From DAOTVD01 sp034437075 (GTDB lineage: Bacteria > Chloroflexota > Anaerolineae > Aggregatilineales > J027): DNA of 8,776 nucleotides. Below, one piece after another: positions 1 to 6,635 of the stretch; the first letter of the stretch is position 1; the number at the start of each line of letters is the position of its first letter. The notes under the pieces were generated by a model. That model had not been told where the DNA came from. It saw only the letters and a program-made list of their open reading frames with translations, and did no database searches. Made by a program: the position numbers and the translations under genes. The stretch is taken from the NCBI GenBank assembly GCA_034437075.1, contig DAOTVD010000156.1:1-8776 (forward strand). Direction: 5' to 3'.

Positions 1-80
1 CCCCTCTACCAGCCGCAAAGCGGCGTTTGGGAGAGGGGGATTAAGGGGGTGAGGGGGAAGAATTGGCATAGCCTGAGCAG
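1..80. repeat. Left copy of an 80-bp perfect direct repeat, part of a MITE-like palindromic element
   Basis: These 80 bases are identical to 8466-8545 in the same orientation, and similarity stops at base 81. Bases 1-55 correspond to the right half of the palindromic element at 8389-8520, including the hairpin with inner stem GCCGC/GCGGC (12-16/20-24) and outer arms CCCCTCT/AGAGGGG (1-7/32-38). Bases 56-80 are the same flank that follows the right-hand element. The left half of this copy lies outside the window, so the repeat is probably longer than 80 bp. No protein-coding signal is seen in it. Confidence 0.92.
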
Positions 81-231
81 CTACGCATGATCCCACCTGG
101 GATGGCATCATGCCGTTTCGCATTGGATATCCAACTCGTGAGACTCGACTTAGCCCTCGTCGGGCAATCGACAGAGTACTAATTTCATAAGAATTGGCAC
201 AGATAAGCCCGGCGACGTGCCGGGCATTCGT
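81..231. other. Non-coding stretch with several short palindromes
   Basis: I see no convincing gene here. The stretch holds a nested inverted repeat (GCATGAT 85-91 with ATCATGC 107-113, enclosing ATCCCA/TGGGAT at 90-95/98-103), a perfect 12-bp palindrome TTGGATATCCAA at 123-134, a small GCCC/GGGC hairpin at 153-165, and the terminator-like hairpin at 207-225. The motif AAGAATTGGCAYAG occurs at 58-71 and again at 189-202 with one mismatch, which brackets the palindromes. It could be the remains of a small mobile element or recombination site, or just debris. Confidence 0.35.
207..225 (-). terminator. Terminator-like hairpin after the minus-strand gene remnant
   Basis: GCCCGGC (207-213) and GCCGGGC (219-225) form a perfect 7-bp G+C-rich stem with a 5-base loop. 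It lies just downstream of the TAA stop at 232-234 on the minus strand, and on that strand it is followed by the moderately T-rich TTATCTG. Position and shape fit an intrinsic terminator, but the T tract is weak. Confidence 0.5.
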
Positions 232-480
232 TTACAGATCGAAATCAGGGACAGCGGGTTCGACCTTTGGATTGTCATCTTCTTGATCAAAGGTCGTATA
301 TTGGTGGATCGGGTCAGTGTACAGTCCTCGGCTTCAATACGGGCATCGCACTCGGCATTCGGGTTATAGGGCTGCCAGTCCGCCGGATCGCGGGTCAGCG
401 TCAGCTTGAGATCGCGGTAGTCGTCTAGCTCCTGACCTTCCAGCGTCTTCCACTCGACCGTTTCAGCGAGGCTAGCCGCG
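232..480 (-). pseudogene. 3' remnant of an unrecognised gene, with a frameshift
   Basis: On the minus strand a readable acidic C-terminus ends at the TAA at 232-234 (last residues PKVEPAVPDFDL). Upstream, coding-like sequence continues in a different frame (VEWKTLEGQELDDYRDLK, then DPADWQPYNPNAE). The two frames must be joined by a one-base loss or two-base gain at about 315-325, in the GAGGACTGTAC region. The composition, the stop position and the following hairpin suggest that both pieces belonged to one real gene. Sensible sequence stops near 480, where an opposing winged-helix ORF begins, so the 5' part is missing. I do not recognise the family. It could also be an intact gene carrying a sequencing error plus an upstream rearrangement. 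Confidence 0.4.
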
Positions 481-482
481 AG

Positions 483-686
483 ATGAGCTTGCAAGAGAAG
501 ATGCTGGCGGCGTTCCGCACCTCGGACGGGCGCGGTCGGAAGCTGCGCGACGTGTATCGCAATTTGCATATTCCGGCCAAGGTTGCGCGCCAAACCGCCG
601 AAGACCTGGAGCGGGCCGGGATGCTCATCAAAACGAATGTCGATGGCGCGGAGGCGTATGTGCTGCGCGGGGGCGTGTCACATTGA
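483..686 (+). CDS. Small winged-helix DNA-binding-like protein, possibly the tail of a primase or helicase
   Basis: This 67-residue product is helix-rich and has a winged helix-turn-helix pattern at about residues 20-60: KLRDVYRNLHIPAKVARQ, then the recognition-helix-like AEDLERAGMLI and a short wing ending in AYVL. Such domains occur alone as small regulators and at the C-terminus of phage and plasmid replication proteins. The frame is open upstream to the stop at 426-428, no good ribosome-binding site precedes ATG 483, and that upstream extension overlaps the opposing gene remnant. A truncated 3' end of a larger gene therefore seems likelier than an autonomous gene. The GCGACA motif array starts 11 bp after its stop. 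Family assignment beyond winged helix is a guess. Confidence 0.45.
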   Translation: MSLQEKMLAAFRTSDGRGRKLRDVYRNLHIPAKVARQTAEDLERAGMLIKTNVDGAEAYVLRGGVSH

Positions 687-696
687 TTTGGTATGC

Positions 697-759
697 GCGA
701 CATGCGACACAGTGACACGCCGCAGCGACACGTGACCTGTCGCATTGTCGCCTGTCGCC
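697..759. repeat. Array of GCGACA-type motifs, direct then inverted
   Basis: GCGACA or GTGACA-like motifs occur at 697-702, 704-710, 712-718, 725-731 and 732-737, followed by the reverse complement TGTCGC at 738-744, 746-751 and 753-759. Eight copies in 63 bp, switching orientation near 737, form a loose inverted array. Spacings of roughly 7-8 and 13 bp are irregular. The arrangement recalls iterons or clustered protein-binding sites, and a possible replication-protein tail lies just upstream, but it could also be a low-complexity relic. The last copy runs into the 34-bp repeat. Confidence 0.5.
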
Positions 760-786
760 GCTAACCGGAATCCGGTGACAGGTCGT
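753..786 (-). repeat. 34-bp repeat, copy 1 (left edge of the TIR-NTPase-GNAT cassette)
   Basis: This stretch matches 7637-7670 at 31 of 34 positions in the same orientation; mismatches are at 764, 765 and 767. In the second copy it is the 3' end of the PIN toxin gene. Here, on the minus strand, it can still be read as D-L-S-P-D-S-G and a TAG at 761-763, in frame with and just past the stop of the TIR gene at 797-799. It also folds: CCTGTC (751-756) with GACAGG (777-782), enclosing ACCGG/CCGGT (764-768/772-776), so it might act as a terminator for the TIR gene. It may be an att-like site, the tail of a lost PIN gene, or a duplicated terminator. Confidence 0.75.
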
Positions 787-796
787 GGATGTGAGC

Positions 797-3700
797 CTAC
801 GATGGCGCTTGCAGCATCCTGAACCCCCAATAGGTGGTTTGGAAGCTCGGCGCTTCGTAGAACCGGGCATTGATGCGGCAAAACCCAGGATAACTCGCCC
901 AACTGCCGCCTAATAACGGATAGTGCCGGGCGCTTTGTTCCTCGGAGCGTTGCACTTGGATCGGGTCTTGGGCCCATTCATAGACATTACCGCATAAATC
1001 CATCACGCCAAAGGGCGAGCCGCCCTCCACAAACAGCCCCACTGCCGATGTGCCCCCAATATGGCTGTGATACACGTTGGCATGGGTAGGGTGCAAGGTG
1101 TTGCCAAAGGGGAAAATCTGGTCGGTATCCGCGCGGGCCGCGCGTACCCACTCTAGGATGGTGGGCAGGCGCACACGCGCGCCGAGTTGCTCGCCCAACC
1201 AACGGCAATAGGCGCTGGCTTCGTACCAGGTGACGCCGATGACGGGATGGTTGGGGATATGCCAGGCGGGGTCTTGCCAGGCCAGGCCCGGTTGCGAGCG
1301 CCCCTGGCACCATGCCCACCCGGCGCGGTCATCGCCTGCTATCCAGAAACGCTCTTGCTGGTAGCCCCCCGCCGCCACAAAGGCTTCGTATTGGGCCACC
1401 GTGACAGGGTAGCGCGCGATAGCGAAGGCGGGGACGTCGTGCCATTCATCCGTACCGCTGTCCAACGCGCCAAAGGGGTCGGGTTGGTCGCCAACGCCCA
1501 ATAAGGCGCGCCCCGACGGGATGTTCACCCAATAATCGGGTTGGTGGAGGTCTAAGCCGGGGCGGGGATCGCCCAAGTGGCCCAGAAATGTGCCGAGCGT
1601 GGCCCGACGCGGCAGGTCGGTTTGGGCGGGGGCTTGGGGGTCGCGCGGTTGGTCGGCGGTGGCCAGCAGAGCCAAGAGCCAATCTTTAAGGGGTTCGAAC
1701 ACCGCGCGTTCGAGCCGGCGCAAGGGGCCTTCGTGCAGATGATAAGCATAGACAATGTGGCAGGCGGTCCAGATGGCTTCGGCTTGGGCGGCCACCGGGG
1801 GCGCATCGGGGTCGTCCGGCAGATGGTCGCCGATCAACTCGGCCAGCAAATCCCACAGTTGCCCGGTGCGGCCAACGTCGTCATCCACCAACAAATCGGC
1901 CAACATCAACAGTGCCCGGTGCCACACCTGCGGATAGGCGTCCAACCAGCCGCGCACCAACGCGGTCGGGTTATCCCGGTTGGGCGGGGTGTGGCGCGCG
2001 TTGCGCGCGTGTTCGGCCAAGAAATACAGATGAAACGCACCATGCGCAAAGCGGAACGCCTCGCCCGTGCCCACCAGCACACCCGTGTTTTCATTCAGGA
2101 AGCCGCGCACCTCGTTGCTATTGAGGCCGTAATACTCGGCTAGGTCGCCCAAGTGTTGCAGAATACAGTTACGCAGGGGCGCGCCTTGTGGGGGGGCGTC
2201 TGGCGCTTCGGGCAAGACCTCGAAGGCGACGCGGCCCAAGGTGTCGATCAGCAGGGTTTCGGCTTCTTTGGCCGATAGCTCGGCCTGCGCGAAGATTTGC
2301 ATGATGCTGGGCAAGCCGGGGCTAGGGTGTGTCCAGCTATCCAGCAAGAGGTCAATCGTGCGCCGATAGAGCACGCCTTGTTGCTTGTTGGGGAAGACTG
2401 TCGCCAGCAGGGTCGCGAAACGGGGATTGCTATGAAACTCTGGCGAGAACTCGTGCATAAAGGTTTCTAGCTCTTGGGCGGCGTTGCTGGCAGCGGTTTC
2501 AGGCACACTCTGGCGGTTGATGTAAATGCGCTGGGCCAGCGCCACCCGGTCGGGCGTGGCCAACCCGGTCAGGTGTACCAGGGCCAGCGTCTCGGGTCTC
2601 CATTCGTGAAAATATCCCGCGCGCGCGGTATACACAAAGCGCGAGCTACCATAGTGAGTATGCAGCGAGTTTAGCAAGTGTTCCACCTGGGTGCGTCGTT
2701 CGGCCAGGCGATGCCCTGGCACCTGGAGCAACCGCTCTAGGCCATCCAAAATGAGCAGGCCGTAACCTTCTTGCAGGTCGTGCTGCAACACCTCAAAAAA
2801 TTCGGGGGTTGCCTCTAGCGCCGTGTCGCGCAGATAGCCGTTGACCGCTTCAGCCTCCCAACCGTGTTCTTGTAGCACGGGCAGCAGGTCGTGGCAACGG
2901 ATGTATGCGGGTAGCAAGTCGCCATGTGGCCAGCGCCCCAGCGCGGTATGGTTTAGCGCGCGCGAGAAGTTCGGCAGCAACTGCCCGGCCAGGCACGCGG
3001 CCAGATAGCGCGCAAAAAACGACTTGCCAGCGCCGCCTTCACCCACCAGCAACACATCCCGATGCAGGCTCACAGCATCCAGGGCCGTCAGGCTGCGCAC
3101 TTCGAAGGCGTGGTCTAACCGGGCCAAACGACTGCGCCGGGCGGCTTGCTTTTCGGCATAGAGTTGCTCGCGGCGTTCTTCGATCATGATTTCGATGATG
3201 CTCAGGTTCCAGGCGTGGCGCGCCTGGATGGCCGCGTGGCTGTCGTCCAGGCGGGCGCGCTCGTCATGGCGCAGTTGGCGTAGCACCATACCGGCTTCGG
3301 GCATGTCTGCCGCTGTGCTCAACCACCATTGGTTCACCTCGTAATGCTCGATCTCCATGACCAGCCGCAGATGCGTTTGCAGCGGTACATATAACGCTTC
3401 GATGGGCATTTCGCTGCCATCGTAGGCCGGGTTGATATGCGCCAGATTCAGAACGCCCAATTGATCGACCAGGCTGGTCAGGTAGTTGGTTTCGGCCTGG
3501 CCAAGGCTATTGCGTTGGCGGCGTTGGTGCGGGCTGGGGCTGATGCCTTTGTGCTGCAAATCTTGCAAGGCCCGCGCAAAGACCGCCTCGCGCGTGTCGC
3601 TTTGCGATAGGTCTTTAATTTCGATGCGCTCCGGCAGCCCCAGCGATAGCAAGTCCTCGCCAGAGGGGAAGCGGCCCGGATGCGGAAAAGGCTGGATCAT

Positions 3701-3964
3701 GAAGACGAAGATGGGCTTGCCTTTGCTGAGGGCCGTGCGCAGTTCGAAGCGGATGGGCTCCGATTGCAGCACCCGGGGCGATAGGCACAACACCACCCCT
3801 TGGCTATTTTCGATCCCGCGCACGATGCTCTCTTGCCAGTCTGGGTCGCCCAACAGGATGTTATCGGTATCGAACCAGATCGCATAATGGGCGGCTTTGA
3901 ATTGCTCTTTCACATACAACACCCCGTCGTCTTGTCGCCGATAAGAGATAAACAGTCTGGCCAT
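797..3964 (-). CDS. TIR-NACHT STAND protein with C-terminal FGE-sulfatase (C-type-lectin-like) domain
   Basis: Residues 1-138 form a TIR domain: start MARLFISYRR, loop WFDTDNILLGDPDW (30-43), and E74 in IRFEL at the position of the NADase catalytic glutamate. A helical linker leads to a NACHT/STAND NTPase with Walker A GEGGAGKS (308-315), Walker B LLILDGLER (403-411), sensor-like SRFVYTAR (441-448) and a winged-helix motif FAHGAFHLYFLAEH (639-652). Residues about 810-1052 are an FGE-sulfatase domain: HPVIGVTWYEASAYCRWLG (906-924), RLPTILEWVRAAR (932-944), FPFGN, DLCGNVYEW (989-997), GGSW (1019-1022) and terminal GFR. True formylglycine-generating enzymes use two copper-binding cysteines after GGS; here the first is S1024 and only C1029 remains, so oxidase activity is doubtful and ligand sensing likelier. 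The cytoplasmic protein has no signal peptide. Start ATG 3964-3962 fits the conserved TIR N-terminus; the upstream AGGCAGG is a weak ribosome-binding site. Likely role: NAD+-depleting defence effector (inference). Confidence 0.93.
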   Translation of the reverse strand: MARLFISYRRQDDGVLYVKEQFKAAHYAIWFDTDNILLGDPDWQESIVRGIENSQGVVLCLSPRVLQSEPIRFELRTALSKGKPIFVFMIQPFPHPGRFPSGEDLLSLGLPERIEIKDLSQSDTREAVFARALQDLQHKGISPSPHQRRQRNSLGQAETNYLTSLVDQLGVLNLAHINPAYDGSEMPIEALYVPLQTHLRLVMEIEHYEVNQWWLSTAADMPEAGMVLRQLRHDERARLDDSHAAIQARHAWNLSIIEIMIEERREQLYAEKQAARRSRLARLDHAFEVRSLTALDAVSLHRDVLLVGEGGAGKSFFARYLAACLAGQLLPNFSRALNHTALGRWPHGDLLPAYIRCHDLLPVLQEHGWEAEAVNGYLRDTALEATPEFFEVLQHDLQEGYGLLILDGLERLLQVPGHRLAERRTQVEHLLNSLHTHYGSSRFVYTARAGYFHEWRPETLALVHLTGLATPDRVALAQRIYINRQSVPETAASNAAQELETFMHEFSPEFHSNPRFATLLATVFPNKQQGVLYRRTIDLLLDSWTHPSPGLPSIMQIFAQAELSAKEAETLLIDTLGRVAFEVLPEAPDAPPQGAPLRNCILQHLGDLAEYYGLNSNEVRGFLNENTGVLVGTGEAFRFAHGAFHLYFLAEHARNARHTPPNRDNPTALVRGWLDAYPQVWHRALLMLADLLVDDDVGRTGQLWDLLAELIGDHLPDDPDAPPVAAQAEAIWTACHIVYAYHLHEGPLRRLERAVFEPLKDWLLALLATADQPRDPQAPAQTDLPRRATLGTFLGHLGDPRPGLDLHQPDYWVNIPSGRALLGVGDQPDPFGALDSGTDEWHDVPAFAIARYPVTVAQYEAFVAAGGYQQERFWIAGDDRAGWAWCQGRSQPGLAWQDPAWHIPNHPVIGVTWYEASAYCRWLGEQLGARVRLPTILEWVRAARADTDQIFPFGNTLHPTHANVYHSHIGGTSAVGLFVEGGSPFGVMDLCGNVYEWAQDPIQVQRSEEQSARHYPLLGGSWASYPGFCRINARFYEAPSFQTTYWGFRMLQAPS

Positions 3965-4039
3965 GTCACTAGCCTGCCTAGCTAAATTAGGAGATAATGC
4001 AATATACTAGCATAGTTGCCTCATTTTTACGAAAGCAGA
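3965..4039. promoter_or_regulatory. Divergent control region between the TIR gene and the NTPase-GNAT operon
   Basis: This 75-bp A+T-richer spacer separates two divergent start codons, so both promoters must lie in it or in the gene ends. TATACT at 4003-4008 is a plausible -10 for the rightward operon, without a clear -35. On the minus strand ATTATC and TAATTT are weak candidates for the TIR gene. CTAGC occurs three times, at 3969, 3978 and 4007, and could be part of an operator shared by both directions. AGGAGA at 3989-3994 resembles a Shine-Dalgarno sequence but sits only 2 bases before an ATG in the wrong frame. Assignments of individual boxes are tentative. Confidence 0.5.
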
Positions 4040-6628
4040 ATGAGCCTTATGAAACCGCCCGAAAAACCCCAAATGGCCCCCTATTTTGTGGACCGGCATC
4101 ATTATGTGGAAACCTTTTTTCACCGCCTAAATCAGTACGACATCGTCCAGTTTGTGGGGGATACCTACAGCCGCTATGGCACCGGCAAAACCACGATTCT
4201 ATCCACCTTGTACTATCGCATCGAAGCCGACTACCCGCATTTGAAACCCTTATGGCTGTCGCTAGACCAATTCTCGGCGCATTACCAGAACCCCCAGGTG
4301 GCCGAAGGCAACACGCCCCAAACGGGGGCGCTCGTCAGCACCCAAAATATCATCGACTATACTGCGCTGTTGGGGGAGCTCGCGCAGGATTGTTTGCCGC
4401 AGGTGTCGAACTTCAAGCAGTTGATGCACCACGCTACGCTAGACATCCTGCGCCCCTTGCAAGACAGCCACGAGGGCCTGCGCGCCAGAGACCTGGCCCA
4501 AGTTTCTAGTGCGGATGCTTGGAAGATTGTGGCCGAAGCCGCCCTGGAGGATGAACTCGCCTGGCCGGACGTCCTCCAGGCCATCGAGCAGGCCGTGCAG
4601 GCTTTGACCGATCTGTTTTTAGATTACTATAACCTAAACGCGCAGCAAGTCATCTTGTTCGCCGATGATTATTGCTGGCTGAGCGACCAACCCATTGGCG
4701 ACTGGGTGCTGAATCATCTGACGGCCAACATGCAGCAGACAGCCGTCATCATCTCGCGCACCACCGAACAACTGGCCCTGCAAGACACCACGCGCCAGGT
4801 GGAAAACTTGCGCTTGGCCAACTTCACCCCGGAAGACATCGCCTGGTATTTGCATCAACGCTTGAATGATTCGGTATTGCCCTCGCCGCTGGTGGAACAT
4901 ATCTATCATTTTTCCAAGGGGCACGCCCAAACCGTGAGCCTGGCCGCCGATCTGTTGGCCACCAGCCAAGCCAGCGGCAGCGCGTTGGTCTTCCCGCGTT
5001 TGGAAGAACAAGCCTACACCGAGATGATCCCCAGCTTGGTCATGTCGATTATCGATGGGGTGCCCCATGCCGCCTGGCTGCGCGAGGCGCTGTCGTTGGG
5101 GATTGTGGCGCGCCGCTTCGACATGGATTTGCTGTATCAGGTCTTATACCGTGACGACTATCAAGCCGAGCTAGAGGCCGGGCTGTTGCACGAAGAAGAT
5201 GTCGAAGCGCGCAAGATCGACCCCGCAGCGCGCGACGCGGATGACGAGGTGGACGAGGCACTACAACAACGGCTCGAAAGCGCCATCAAGAGCCGCATTT
5301 TGGATGAGATTACGCGCTTTTCTTTTGTGGAAGCCTACCACGACGACGCCGGCATTTACTATGCTTTCCATAATAGCCTGCGCGGTGTGGTGGATGCCTA
5401 CCTGGCGCAATATGCCCCCGTGCGCCATATCGAATTGCACCAGCGCCTGGCGGATGCCTATGCCGACATCCTGAACGGCTACGAAGAGCAAGACCCCGCC
5501 GAACGCTATGTGGCCATGTATCGTGTTGAAGACCCCGTATGGCAGCGTACCGTGGCGGAATGGCTGTATCATCTGACATTCATCCGCGACACCGCCGAGG
5601 CCGATTTCGAGTTTTTGAATATCTATTTCACCGCCCATCAATGGTGGGGGTTTTACCTGCCCTTTGCCTTTTGCGAACATATCCTGGCGCATTGGCGTTG
5701 GGTGCAAGCGGACGAAACGCCCAGCGCGATTTTGGGGTGGGTGCAACGCTTTCATGAGATCGTGCCGCGTGGCTTTCAAAAAGACATCATCGGCGACCCG
5801 CGCTGGGACGAGGTGCGCGCGCTGATCTTGCAGATGGCGCAGGCCTACGACCTGCTGAGCGTTGATCCTGATACCCTGGATGAAAAACGACGGGCGTTGC
5901 GCGTCGCACTCAGCGAGAACTATAACTGGTGTTTGCGTTTCGCCCCACAACCGGATTATGAGCAGGCGATCAAACTCTACCGTGAATCAGCCGCTTTAGC
6001 GGAAGAAGACGGGGATATTTACAATCAATCCTATCAACTGGCCTATCTGGCGGATATGTATGTCGAGATGGGGCGCTACGACGAGGCGTATACGGTCGCC
6101 GCGCAGGTGAATGCATTGATGGACGTGCATGGCCCGTTTGACCTGGAAAAGGATTACGAAGTGCTGACCTTGAGTTCGCGCGTGATGGGCGATGCGTGTT
6201 TGCTGGGCGGGCGCTATACCGAGGTTACAGACTTGTATCGGCTGGCGAGCATGTGCGCCTACGCCCAAAATTACGAGATGATGCACCCGCCCGATCCCTA
6301 TACCATCCAGTGGCACAACGATACAATCGGCTATATGGCCCGCTTGCTCATCCAACAAGCACAAGCCGACCCCCAAGCGCCGATTGAGGCCATTTGCCGG
6401 GGCATCCACGCCCATTGGCACAGCTATTGGCAAGAGAATGGCTGCTCGGTGGCAGAGGACGTGCTGCCGCAGATCATCGCCAGCGGGCAGACCATGCGCC
6501 TGCGCGCCTACCTGGCCCCCCCCGCGCCCGACCCCGCCCAAGTGGGTGCATTTTCGTTGCAAGACCTACAAGATGAGCATAATCGGATCGCGGCCATGTT
6601 TGGCGTGGCCGTGGCAGAACGGGAGTGA
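4040..6628 (+). CDS. STAND/AAA-type NTPase with winged helix and C-terminal TPR-like repeats
   Basis: This is an 862-residue cytoplasmic protein. The N-terminus (YFVDRHHYVETFFHRL, about 15-30) resembles the entry strand and helix of STAND ATPases. The P-loop region GDTYSRYGTGKTT (40-52) carries GKT, but the usual first glycine of GxxxxGKT is S44. Walker B is VILFADDY (204-211), sensor-like AVIISRT ends at 241, and NLRLANFTPEDIAWYL (256-271) plus SKGHAQTVSLAADLL (292-306) match the lid region of NB-ARC/AAA16-like proteins. A winged-helix segment FHNSLRGVVDAYLA (443-456) follows, then helical repeats, the clearest TPR-like stretch being about 636-690. No effector domain is recognised. ATG 4040 was chosen because the conserved region starts soon after; an in-frame TTG at 4016 and ATG at 4049 are alternatives, none with a strong ribosome-binding site. 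It probably forms an operon with the GNAT gene and is divergent from the TIR gene, suggesting a regulatory or sensing partner (inference). Confidence 0.9.
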   Translation: MSLMKPPEKPQMAPYFVDRHHYVETFFHRLNQYDIVQFVGDTYSRYGTGKTTILSTLYYRIEADYPHLKPLWLSLDQFSAHYQNPQVAEGNTPQTGALVSTQNIIDYTALLGELAQDCLPQVSNFKQLMHHATLDILRPLQDSHEGLRARDLAQVSSADAWKIVAEAALEDELAWPDVLQAIEQAVQALTDLFLDYYNLNAQQVILFADDYCWLSDQPIGDWVLNHLTANMQQTAVIISRTTEQLALQDTTRQVENLRLANFTPEDIAWYLHQRLNDSVLPSPLVEHIYHFSKGHAQTVSLAADLLATSQASGSALVFPRLEEQAYTEMIPSLVMSIIDGVPHAAWLREALSLGIVARRFDMDLLYQVLYRDDYQAELEAGLLHEEDVEARKIDPAARDADDEVDEALQQRLESAIKSRILDEITRFSFVEAYHDDAGIYYAFHNSLRGVVDAYLAQYAPVRHIELHQRLADAYADILNGYEEQDPAERYVAMYRVEDPVWQRTVAEWLYHLTFIRDTAEADFEFLNIYFTAHQWWGFYLPFAFCEHILAHWRWVQADETPSAILGWVQRFHEIVPRGFQKDIIGDPRWDEVRALILQMAQAYDLLSVDPDTLDEKRRALRVALSENYNWCLRFAPQPDYEQAIKLYRESAALAEEDGDIYNQSYQLAYLADMYVEMGRYDEAYTVAAQVNALMDVHGPFDLEKDYEVLTLSSRVMGDACLLGGRYTEVTDLYRLASMCAYAQNYEMMHPPDPYTIQWHNDTIGYMARLLIQQAQADPQAPIEAICRGIHAHWHSYWQENGCSVAEDVLPQIIASGQTMRLRAYLAPPAPDPAQVGAFSLQDLQDEHNRIAAMFGVAVAERE

Positions 6629-6630
6629 GG
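6621..6630 (+). promoter_or_regulatory. Ribosome-binding site for the GNAT gene
   Basis: GGGAGTGAGG overlaps the stop of the NTPase gene and ends 5 bases before ATG 6636. It supports that start over in-frame ATGs much further upstream, and it suggests translational coupling. Confidence 0.6.
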
Positions 6631-6635
6631 GCACG

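Noticed and set aside
150..593. A single 147-residue minus-strand gene
   Set aside because: Only its middle part looks coding. The N-terminal portion is antisense to the winged-helix ORF, and its C-terminal portion past about 320 is less protein-like than the alternative frame ending at 232.
697..759. CRISPR array
   Set aside because: Motifs are only 6-7 bp, spacers are 0-7 bp and orientation flips; there is no repeat-spacer regularity and no cas gene.
1577..2143. 188-residue plus-strand open frame inside the TIR-NACHT gene
   Set aside because: It is antisense to the conserved region of the 1055-residue protein, low-complexity (Gly, Gln, Val rich) and matches no family; a shadow of biased codon use.
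3997..4509. Plus-strand frame starting right after AGGAGA at 3989-3994
   Set aside because: The ribosome-binding-like sequence is only 2 bases from the ATG, and the product lacks the P-loop and family motifs found in the overlapping frame of the NTPase.
5261..5950. 229-residue minus-strand open frame opposite the second NTPase
   Set aside because: It lies antisense to well-supported winged-helix and helical-repeat coding sequence, and has no ribosome-binding site or recognisable domain.
5996..6562. 188-residue minus-strand open frame opposite the NTPase TPR region
   Set aside because: His/Gly/Val-rich shadow with no domain, opposite a clearly coding strand.
6384..6635. Upstream extension of the GNAT gene to an earlier ATG
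   Set aside because: The extra 84 residues overlap the NTPase gene in another frame and look like shadow sequence; ATG 6636 has a well-spaced ribosome-binding site and follows the NTPase stop by 7 bp.
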